From Ceratothoa steindachneri (Eukaryota > Arthropoda > Malacostraca > Isopoda > Cymothoidae), in contig OZ018324.1 of assembly GCA_963969495.1 (NCBI GenBank), forward strand, positions 163,192,495-163,256,494: a stretch of DNA of 64,000 nt, given 5' to 3'. This document shows, piece after piece, positions 23,251 through 31,871 of the stretch. Below the pieces are notes generated by a model. The model was not told the origin of the DNA, did not search any database, and worked only from the letters and a program-made list of their open reading frames with translations. The position numbers were made by a program, and so were the translations under genes. The stretch's first letter is position 1. Every line of letters begins with the position of its first letter.

Positions 23251-24947
23251 CTCGTCGACCAACAACCACGATCGCCAAGTAAATTTTCTCTTCAATAAGA
23301 GCTCCCCCGATGTTCTTAAATTTAAGAATGGAGCCGTAAACGCATGCCGTGTGTCCACCCTTGTACGTGACATTGGGTGCACATGCATCGTGCGGTCCGA
23401 GGATTTACTTCGCCTGGTCGACCCTGACCACCAAAAGTTCGCCGTGGTCCACGACTACCTCGGCCGAGCGAATCGTTTCCCTATTGTAAAATGCCACATC
23501 GAATGTGAGTATTTGACTGGTTGGGCCGAAGTGGTAGCAGCCCCAATAAAGTTTTGCGCTGTACTGATTGGTCAGAGCCCTCTGATTACAAGTAACCCGG
23601 TGGCACAACCCGTAGTCACGCGTGCCCAGGCCGCCAAGGCTTCCCAGGAACTCGTTCTCCTGGAAACTCTCGTCGATCCGGAAGTTGAGGCCCTCGAGAA
23701 CGAGGATTTTGCCCGCGCCCAGAAGGAGTACGCAACTCTCCTCCCCCTTTGGGAGAAAGCCAGGACTCATGAGCAAGAATCTATCCGTGGTGGAAAAAAG
23801 GGTCTCCTACCTCGTCAAGGATTAGTTTTTGTATCGAAACTGAATCACACTCCTTGTGTGTTCCTCACTCTCACGTCCCCCAAGTCCTCCACATCTTACG
23901 ATAGTCTATTTTCCGCTCATTTTAGTCATAACAAAACCGCTCAGAGGGTTTCTAAGTATTTTTATTGGCCGGGTGCGACCAGAAAAATTGCAGATTACTG
24001 CAAATCATGCGATGCCTGCCAAAGGACATCATCAAGGGGGCGCGTCCGCCAGCCCCCCCCCCCTTCAGAAAAGCCCGATCATCTCGGAATCCTTTTCTTG
24101 TGTGGCCATTAACCTTATTGGCCCTATTCATCCCCCGTCTAGTGAAGGACACAGTTACGTTCTCACTTTGATAGACTTCGCTACCCGTTCCCCTTAAGCG
24201 CATTGAAAGCGTTTCTTGCGCCGAAGCCTTCATTTCCATTTTCTCTTGGGTAGGAATTCCGAAAGAGGTATTGTCTGATCGAGGAAGACAATTTACCTCC
24301 GAGCTTATGGAGTATGTTGGCAAGCTCCTCATGTTAAAACTTCGGATTACAACCCCTTACCACTCAGCTGCAAACGGAGTTTGCTAAAAACTAAATGGTA
24401 CCTTGAAATCAATCCTCAGAAAGCTCTGTATAGATCACCCCCGAGAATGGCACCGCTATATACAGATGGCACTGTTTGGGTGTCATGAAATCCTCCATAG
24501 GACCCTAGGATTCGCCCCATTCGAATTACTGTATGGCCGTAATGTTTGAGGCCCCCTTACCATTTTAACTGAACTTTTTACTAATACCCGTCTGGATAGC
24601 GAAATACACTCCTCCTATTCGTACCTCCTAGACCTCTGAGTTTGCCTAGAGATATGTGCCAAGAGTGCATACCAAAATGCTAAGGTAAATTTGGAAAAGT
24701 ATCCGACTTATTTCGATTTAAAAGCGAAGGAAAGAAGTTATAAGCATGGCGAGGAGTGCTGTTGATACCTTCCACGGAAAGTAACAAACCGCTGAACCAT
24801 TCTAGAAGTAAAAGGACCAGTGGAATACCTGATTCGAACCCCTCAGGAGATAAGGTTTTCCACATCAATATGCTGAAGAAATATTACCGCCCCGTGTGCC
24901 TCAATATTGTGGCTCTTGAAGAAGAATCCCCTTTGGTGCGATCTGCG
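23251..24947 (+). pseudogene. Gypsy-1 pol: decayed protease and integrase, no RT between
   Basis: The protease region (about 23330-23580) shows RDIGCTC at about 23362-23385, where a D-T/S-G motif would be expected. A spacer (TRAQAAKASQ... to about 23830) leads into the integrase H2C2 zinc-binding segment at about 23917-24025 (HFSHNK...CKSCDACQR). In the catalytic core the first Asp is replaced by Asn (codon 24111-24113), the second motif SDRGRQFTS is present near 24277, and the Glu position is a TAA stop (24385-24387). The C-terminal segment YLIRTP...HINMLKKYY is at about 24822-24888. Clearly inactive. LINE copy B begins where the following domain should be. Confidence 0.75.
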
Positions 24948-25920
24948 CACCAAAAGTGCACAGAGCGGAGCCTCGATTATATCGGGGCCCCTCATTCAGA
25001 GATTACCCGGCGTTTTCGAGCCCGCTGGCTTCAAACGCTTCATAGTTATTCGCTTCACTGATGGCACCATGTTGGTTAGGGGCAACAGGATCCATCGAAG
25101 GAGAGCTTTAGCTAGTGTGATTGGTAGAGAGCTGAAGGTGACTCGTGTCTCGGTCGGGAGCCTTCTGGCGAATGCGTCGGATCCCTCCGAGGCGGCCAAG
25201 ATAAGTGCTCTTCGAACACTTGATGGCACCCCGATGAGTGTGACGCCGCACTCTACCATGAACTTTGTGAAAGGAGATTATGCGAGGGAACTCGTGGACT
25301 ACTCCATAAAAGATATAACTCTAGAGCTGGCCGACCACGGGGCGGTCAAGGGCGAACTTACGATGAGAAAACAGGGAGGGGCATCGAGACCCACCACCAC
25401 ACGCTTCGTCACATTCGACTGTGACAAGCTCCCTGAGTCGCTGAATGCTAAGAAAGACACCCTCTTTCTTAGCCCCGGCTAACACCAGGACTCCCCCCAT
25501 TCCCCCAGTGTGACCGTTTCCCGTAAGGCGAAACGACCACGCGCCTCCACAGAGTCGTTAGACTCACAGGAGGCAAAACCCCTGAAGTTGGTCGCCAGGC
25601 CATCTTCGGTGGTTCCTAAAGCTGTGCCCCGAAAGGAGGGCAGCAAGAAAGTAGCTTCGGCTCCTTCGCCCACGCCTAGTGGTGGAGCGAGTGGCTCGGA
25701 GACGGTGGTTCCTCGAAAAGAGGGCCCCTCGCCTCCGAAACCGCAACGCCGCCCTAAGGTTTCGAGGCGGAGGGAGGAAAATATTCACATAGCGAGCCCA
25801 ACCTCCCCAAATAAGTCTTCGAAGGCGACAGCGCCCGGGGTTCTGCCTCAGGGGAAGCGTACGGCCATTCCAGTGAGGGTCTTCTCTTCGAAGAGGGCCC
25901 CCGCGTCTCCTCGGAGCTAG
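24948..25920 (+). pseudogene. ORF1 remnant of LINE copy B
   Basis: The remnant carries the conserved central domain (SGPLIQRLPGVFEPAGFKRF, NFVKGDYARELVDYS, then TRFVTFDCDKLPES). It then jumps over the zinc knuckles to the C-terminal basic tail (VSRKAKRPRASTESLDSQEA, near 25515-25575) in another frame. It ends near 25920, overlapping the start of ORF2 (about 25925-26094, first part of the endonuclease only). Nonfunctional. Confidence 0.8.
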
Positions 25921-26094
25921 TCCTGGAGGGCATATTCCTTCAATGAAATTGCCGTGGACTCCGGGCCAACTGGGAGGAGCTGCGGAGCCTCGTCCCCGTT
26001 GCCCGTTATCTATCTTTTTGCAGGGGACCATGCTGGGTGCATGCCCCCTGCCCACCTTCTCGGGGTATAAGGGTTTTGCGACCCCACCACCACG
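24948..26094 (+). mobile_element. I-like LINE copy B, truncated at both ends
   Basis: It starts abruptly inside ORF1 (AAAAGTGCACAGAGCGGAG) at the junction with Gypsy-1 and ends in the endonuclease segment at about 26094, where the 5' end of copy C begins. It lacks the region encoding all three CCHC knuckles. At that internal deletion (about 25440-25480) there is a perfect foldback: GCTAAGAAAGA (25447-25457), loop CACCC, TCTTTCTTAGC (25463-25473). The foldback may be filler DNA created when the deletion was repaired. Confidence 0.8.
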
Positions 26095-26551
26095 CCCGGT
26101 AAGGGGCGCGGCGATTTGCCATCATGGCCTCCGTGCTGACGGGATCCAGCCCTCCGTCCGGCCCCAGCTTAGCGTGTATTTCTCCCTTACTTCGTCGCTT
26201 TTCATACAACCTCTGCCACAACTTTCTCTGGTCAGCCTCTAATTTTACAGGTTAGATGCTGACCTCCTTTTCAAGATAACTCTACCGGATCGGGGCTGAG
26301 GGGGGAGCGGACAACGTTCCCTAACCCCTGAGCTCTGTTTTGTGATGAGGGTATTTTAACAACCTGCTTCATCCCTACCCATACCTTCCTCACATCCTTT
26401 TTCCTCTCCTCTTCACATTCTATCTTTTTACGCCGTGTTCAAGTTGGAGCAGCCATGCCGATGGACTGCCAGGCCTGTAAGCACCTCCTGCAGTGCGGGC
26501 AACTGTGAGAGGTGGTGAGCTATTGCGTCCCGCATAAAATTTAGGGTCACC

Positions 26552-28925
26552 ATGCCCAATGATGTAAAAGATTAAAATTTTCCCTTAATTCCCCCTTGCT
26601 CATCAACGGAGCCGCCCTCGGGCAGCTCCACCGAAAAAATCCCCCCCCCCCTCCCTGTGCTTGCGCAGGGGACCCTCCATTACTTCTTTAACCAGAGAGG
26701 AGGCTTACTCCTCTCCTACGCCTACGGGTGTAGGGGACTCCCCCTCACCGCCTTCTCTGGAGGTGCTTTCGGGCACCTCCCTTTTTCCAGCGGCAGTGCC
26801 CTCTTTTCTTTCCAAGGGGACTGCCAAGAAAGTCAGCAGACAGCCCATTGCCGACCGCCCCTCGTTGAAGCGGCTCGGTAGGGCAAACCCCCTTAGGGGT
26901 GAGAGGGAAGCCAGGCCCCTTCGGTCGCTTCCCTCAAAAGACCTGCTGGCAAGAATATTAAACCTTGCCGGGGTCAAGGCCTGTGCCTCCCCACACAAGA
27001 CTGGTGACGCTGCCAAGGGGATCTGCAATGTCCTGGGAGGGGATGGCCAACTGGAGACTCCTCCTGTGATAGACATGGTCCTTGAGGAAACCCAGCCTCA
27101 GACGGTAGGGACTTCTATGGGGGAGAATCCGGGCTCGGCGCCAAGCACCGAACCCGAATCCGCCCCTATGCAAGGTCCTCAAACGGCTGAGGGCTCCGAG
27201 GCAGTACAAGGAGGGGAGGGATCTCCTCCAACCGGTGCCCCTGCGACCACCAGGACCTTCTCCATTTCGGAGAGGGACCTGGCTGAGGCTGGTCCATCTG
27301 GAAAAGAGGCTTCTTCCGGCGGAGGTGAGAAGCGGGTTCATTCCCCGCCCTCCTCTCCTAAAAAGAAGAACAGAAAAAAAGACTAAGAAGACTCGGGGCT
27401 CCTCTTCAACCGCGGGGATGGATAGGTCTGTTGCCACTTTGGCAAGCGACCAAGCCAAGATTGGCACATCCTGCCCCTCTGCACCCACGGGCGCGGAGCC
27501 CCTGACTATGACAAAGACCAAAAGTGCACAGGGCGGAGCCTCGATTATATCGGGGCCCCTCATTTAGAGGTTACCTGGCGTTTTCGAGCCCGCTGGCTTC
27601 AAACGCTTCCTCGTTATTCGCTCCACTAATGGCACCATGTTGGCCAAGGGCAACATGATCCATCAGAGGAGAGGATTTACTAGTGCAATTGGTAGAGAGC
27701 CGAAGGTGACCCGTTTCTCGGACGGAAGCCTTCTGGTAAATGCGGCGAATCCCGCCGAGGCGGCAAAGATAAGTGCTCTTCGGGCACTTCATGGCACCCC
27801 GGTGAGTGTGACGCCGCACTCTACCATGAATTTTGTGAAAGAAGTAGTTTATGCGAATGAACTCGTTGACTACTCCATTGAGGACATCACCTTAGAGCTG
27901 GCTGACCATGGGGCGGTCAAGGTCGAACGTGTGATGAGAAAACAGGGAGGGTCCTCGAGACCCACCCCTACACTCTTCGTCACGTTCGACTGTGACAAGC
28001 TCCCTGAGTCGGTGCGTGCCGGTTGGTACCGCTACCACGTGAAGGCATTCGTGCCACTGCTACGGCGGTGCTATTACTGTCACCGCTTCGGCCATACGAA
28101 TCGTTCTTGCAGACGTGCAAAGTCGGGGTCATCCGAAGTTTGTGTAAATTACTCCAAGCCGCACACGATGTCTAAATCGTGTGTGGCCAAGTGTGTCAAT
28201 TGTCGAGAGCCGCACCCCGCTTCTTCGAAGCCATGTGGTGCATATCTCCTTGAGAAAGAAATCCTGGCCGTTCAGGCCCAGGATCGACTTTCATTCCGCG
28301 AGGCTAAGGACTTGGTCCTGGCGCGCCCGGCTCTGCCTGGGACGTCATATGCCTCAATAGTTAGAAAGGCACCCTCTGCTCCTGGCCCATCCAGGCCAAC
28401 GAGCACGGTTGTTTCATCGCCTATTAGGAGCCCTTCTGCGGGCTCTACTCAACCCGGTCACTCCCCTGGTCAGATGGCGGCAAAAAGGGTTCATACCCAG
28501 CCCCGGCTAAAACCAGGGCTCCCCCCTCTTCCCCCAGCGTGACCGTTTCCCGTAAGGCGAAACGGCCACCTGCCTCCACCGAGTCTTTAGACTCACAGGA
28601 GGCAACACCCCTGAAGTTGGTCGCTAGGCCATCTTCGGGGGTAATAAAGCTGTCCCCCGAAAGGAGGACAGCAACAAAGGATCTTCGGCTCCTTCGCCCA
28701 CGCCTAGTGGTGGAGCGAGTGGCTCGGAGACGGTGGTTCCTCGAAAAGAGGGCCCCCCGCCTCCGAAACCGCAACGCCCGCCTAAGATTTCGAGGCGGAG
28801 GGAGGAAAAGACTCACATGGCGAGCCCAACCTCCCCCAATAATTCCTCGAAGGCGGCAGCGCTTTGTCCGGCCAACAGCGCCCGGGGTTCTGACTCCGGG
28901 AAGCGTACGGCCATTCCCGTGAGGG
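26552..28925 (+). pseudogene. ORF1 of copy C, broken
   Basis: ATG at 26552 (MPND) followed by a +1 frame displacement after the C-rich run (26640-26653), as in copies A, D and F. Frames then read at 26661-27386, 27235-27567 and 27637-28542. Lesions include a stop at 27565-27567 (CAG to TAG in the conserved LIQRLPG segment). In the second zinc knuckle CVNC has become CVNY. The basic tail runs to the insertion point of copy D. Confidence 0.82.
28913..28925. repeat. Left target-site duplication of LINE copy D
   Basis: ATTCCCGTGAGGG is repeated exactly at 35852-35864 after the poly(A) of copy D. The sequence on the far side continues the ORF1/ORF2 overlap of copy C. Confidence 0.92.
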
Positions 28926-29385
28926 CCCCGTAAGGGGCGCGGCGATTTGCCGTCCTGGCCTTCGTGCTGACGGGATCCAGCGCCCCGTCCGGCCCCAGCT
29001 TAGCCTCTCTTCCTTCCTTCAGATAGCCTGTATTCCTATCCTACCTCGTCGCTTTTCATACAACCTCTCCCAGAACTTTCTCTGGTCAGCCTCTAATTTC
29101 ACAGGGTAGAAGCTGACCTTCTTCTCAGCCAATCGTCCCGGATCGGGGCTGAGGGGGGAGGGGACAATGTCCCCTAACCCCTGAGCTCCGGTCTGGGGTG
29201 GTTGGCTTTTAACAACCTGCTTCATCCCCACCCATACCTTCCTCACATCCCTTTTCCTCTCGTCTTCAAAATCTATCCGTTTTACGCCGTGTTCAAGGTG
29301 GAGCCGCCATGCCGAAGGACTGCCAGGCCACCAGGCGGGAGGGGTGGTCCCAAATGGCGGCGCCTGGCTCTGCTGGGCCTGTAAG

Positions 29386-29418
29386 CACCTCTTGCAGTGC
29401 GGGCTACTGCAAGAGGTG
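29386..29418 (+). promoter_or_regulatory. 13-bp perfect leader hairpin in copy D
   Basis: CACCTCTTGCAGT (29386-29398), loop GCGGGCT, ACTGCAAGAGGTG (29406-29418). Compared with copy A (13510-13542), one C-G pair has become T-A with both sides changed. The stem ends 38 nt before the ATG at 29456. Copy C has unpaired differences at this site and copy F only a partial stem. Confidence 0.75.
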
Positions 29419-29561
29419 GTGAGCGATTGCGTCCCGTAAAACAAAGAGGGTCACCATGCCCAATGATGAAACAAAAAAACATCTCCCCTTAATTCCCCCT
29501 ATAACAACAACGGAGCCGCCCTCGTGCAGCTCCACAGAAAAGATGGAGGTCCCCCCCCCCT

Positions 29562-31871
29562 GTGCTTGCGCAGGGGACCCTCCATACCTCTTTAACCGGA
29601 GAGGAGGCTTACTCCTCTCCTACGCCTACGGGTGTAGGGGACTCCCCCTCACCCCCTTCTCTGGAGGTGTTTTCGGGCACCTCCCTATCTCCAGCGGCAG
29701 TCCCTCCTATGCTTTCTAAGGGGACTGCCAAGAAAGCCAGCAGGCAGCCCATTGCCGACCGCCCCTCGTACAAGCGGCTCGGTAGGGCAAACCCCCTTAG
29801 GGGGGAGAGGGAAGCCAGGCCCCTTCGGTCGCTTCCCTCAAAAGACCTGCTGGCAAAAATATTAAACCTTGCCGGGGTCAAGGCCTGTGCCTCCCCACTA
29901 AAGACTTATGACGCTGCCAAGGGGACCTGCGATGTCCTGGGAGGGGATGGCCAACTGGAGGCCCCTCCTGTGATAGACATGGTCCTTGAGGAAAACCAGC
30001 CTCAGACGGTAGCGCCTTCCATGGGGGGGAATCCGGGCTTGGCGCCAAGCACCGAACCCGAATCCGCCCCTATGCAAGGTCCTCATCAAACGGCTGTGGA
30101 TTCTCAGGCAGGACAAGGAGGGGGGGGATCTCCTCCGGATGAATCCCCTGCGCCAACCGGGACCTTCTCCATTTCAGAGAAGGACCTGGCTGAGGCCGGT
30201 CCATCTGGCCTGGGGGCTTCTACCGGCGGGGGTGAGAAGCGGGTTCATTCCCCGCCCTCCTCTCCTAAAAAGAAGAGAAAGACGAAAAAGACTCGGGGCT
30301 CCTCTCCATCTGCGGGGACGGATGGGTCTGCTGCCACTTTGGTAGGCGACCAAGCCAAGATCGGCAAATCCGGCCCCTCTACCCCCTCGTGTGCGGAGCT
30401 CCTGACCAAGACTAAGACGAAGAATGCACAGGGCGGAGCCTCGATGACATCGGGGCCCCTCATTCAGAGGTTACCTGGCGTTTTCGAGCCCGCTGGCTTC
30501 AAACGCTTCCTCGTCATTCGCTCCACTGATGGCACCATGTTGTCTAAGGGCAACATGATCCATCAGAGGAGAGGATTAGCTAGTGCAATTGGTAGAGAGC
30601 CGAAGGTGACCCGTTTCTCGGACGGCAGCCTTCTGGCGAATCCCGCCGAGGCGGCCAAGATAAGTGCTCTTCGGACACTTCATGGCACCCCGGTGAGTGT
30701 GACGCCGCACTCTACCATGAACTTTGTGAAAGGAGTAGTTTATGCGAGGGAACTCGTTGACTACTCCATTGAGGACATCACCCTAGAGCTGGCCGACCAT
30801 GGGGCGGTCAAGGTCGAACGTGTGATGAGAAAACAGGGAGGGGCTTCGAGACCCACCCCTACACTCTTCGTCACGTTCGACTGTGACAAGCTCCCTGAGT
30901 CGGTGCGTGCCGGTTGGTACCGCTACCGCGTGAAGGCATTCGTGCCACTGCCGCGGCGGTGCTATTACTGTCACCGCTTCGGCCATACGAATCGCTCATG
31001 TAGACGTGCAAAGTCGGGGTCACCCGAAGTCTGTGTAAATTGCTCCAAGGTCGCACACGATAAGTCCAAATCGTGTGTGGCCAAGTGTGTCAATTGCGGA
31101 GAGCCGCACCCTGCTTCTTCGAAGCAATGTGGTGCATATCTCCTGGAGAAAGAAATCCTGGCCGTTCAGGCCCAGGATAGACTCTCATTCCGCGAGGCTA
31201 AGGACTTGGTCCTGGCGCGCCCAGCTCTGCCTGGGACGTCATATGCCTCAGTAGTTCGAAAGGCACCCTCTGCTCCTGGCCCATCCAGGCCAACGAGCAC
31301 GGTTGTTTCCGCGCCCATTCGGAGCCCTTCTGCGGGCTCTACTACACCCGGGCGCTCCCCTGGTAGAGCTGGCGGCAAAAAGGGTTCACACCCAGGCCCG
31401 GCTAAAACCAGGGCTCCCCCCTCTTCCCCCAGCGTGACCGTTTCCCGTAAGGCGAAACGGCCACGCGCCTCCACCGAGTCGTTAGACTCACAGGAGGCAA
31501 CACCCCTGAAGATGGTCGCTAGGCCATCTTCGGGGGTTCCTAAAGCTGTCCCCCGAAAGGAGGACAGCAACAAAGGAGCTTCGGCTCCTTCGCCCACGCC
31601 ACGAGGTGGAGCGAGTGGCTCGGAGACGGTGGTTCCTCGAAAAGAGGGCCCCCCGCCTCCGAAGCCGCAGCGCCCGCCTAAGGTTTCGAGGCGGAGGGAG
31701 GAAAAGACTCGCATGGCGAGGTCAACCTCCCCCAATAAGTCTTCGAAGGCGACAGCGCCTCCAGCGCTTTGTCCGGCCAACAGCGCCCGGGGTTCTGCCC
31801 CCGGGAAGCGTACGGCCATTCCCGTGAGGGTCTTCAATTCGAGGAGGGCCCCCGCGTCTCCTCCGAGCTAG
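29562..31871 (+). CDS. ORF1 gag-like protein with three CCHC knuckles, copy D
   Basis: A 769-codon frame encoding the nucleic-acid chaperone/gag of the LINE. The N-terminal third is Ser/Pro-rich and low complexity. A conserved domain follows (about residues 300-455; LIQRLPGVFEPAGFKRFLVI, FVTFDCDKLPES). Three knuckles come next: CYYCHRFGHTNRSC (467-480), CVNCSKVAHDKSKSC (491-505) and CVNCGEPHPASSKQC (509-523). A basic Arg/Lys/Pro-rich tail ends at 31871. The start at 29562 is only the first start-like codon in this frame. A well-placed ATG at 29456 (MPNDE) lies in a frame offset by +1 across the C run at about 29550-29559, the same offset as in copies A, C and F. The true N-terminus is therefore uncertain. 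The last 100 or so nucleotides overlap ORF2. Confidence 0.85.
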   Translation: MLAQGTLHTSLTGEEAYSSPTPTGVGDSPSPPSLEVFSGTSLSPAAVPPMLSKGTAKKASRQPIADRPSYKRLGRANPLRGEREARPLRSLPSKDLLAKILNLAGVKACASPLKTYDAAKGTCDVLGGDGQLEAPPVIDMVLEENQPQTVAPSMGGNPGLAPSTEPESAPMQGPHQTAVDSQAGQGGGGSPPDESPAPTGTFSISEKDLAEAGPSGLGASTGGGEKRVHSPPSSPKKKRKTKKTRGSSPSAGTDGSAATLVGDQAKIGKSGPSTPSCAELLTKTKTKNAQGGASMTSGPLIQRLPGVFEPAGFKRFLVIRSTDGTMLSKGNMIHQRRGLASAIGREPKVTRFSDGSLLANPAEAAKISALRTLHGTPVSVTPHSTMNFVKGVVYARELVDYSIEDITLELADHGAVKVERVMRKQGGASRPTPTLFVTFDCDKLPESVRAGWYRYRVKAFVPLPRRCYYCHRFGHTNRSCRRAKSGSPEVCVNCSKVAHDKSKSCVAKCVNCGEPHPASSKQCGAYLLEKEILAVQAQDRLSFREAKDLVLARPALPGTSYASVVRKAPSAPGPSRPTSTVVSAPIRSPSAGSTTPGRSPGRAGGKKGSHPGPAKTRAPPSSPSVTVSRKAKRPRASTESLDSQEATPLKMVARPSSGVPKAVPRKEDSNKGASAPSPTPRGGASGSETVVPRKEGPPPPKPQRPPKVSRRREEKTRMARSTSPNKSSKATAPPALCPANSARGSAPGKRTAIPVRVFNSRRAPASPPS

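Larger units (their letters stand above)
20898..24947 (+). mobile_element. Ty3/Gypsy retrotransposon Gypsy-1, 3'-truncated and nested
   Basis: The internal region of a Gypsy element on the plus strand has gag with a coiled-coil start, a CCHC knuckle, a decayed protease region, then integrase directly. No reverse transcriptase lies between protease and integrase, and the element is cut at 24947, just after the integrase C-terminus, by LINE copy B. That order (protease-integrase, RT presumably after) is that of Gmr1-like Gypsy elements. Gag is interrupted by a MITE (21137-22518). Many stops occur, and an 18-nt C run at 22735-22752 disturbs the frame. No LTR was identified with confidence. Confidence 0.75.
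26095..28925 (+). mobile_element. I-like LINE copy C, 5' part (host of copy D)
   Basis: It begins CCCGGTAAGGGGCGCGGCGATTTGCC at about 26095, inside the endonuclease sequence of copy B, with the conserved leader and ORF1. Its sequence stops at 28925, after ATTCCCGTGAGGG, where copy D is inserted, and resumes at 35852 with the same 13 bases. Copy C therefore predates D. Confidence 0.85.

Noticed and set aside
31606..31827. Arg-rich plus-strand frame in the ORF1 tail of copy D
   Set aside because: Alternative-frame reading of the basic ORF1 tail. Copy A uses this frame only because of a deletion.
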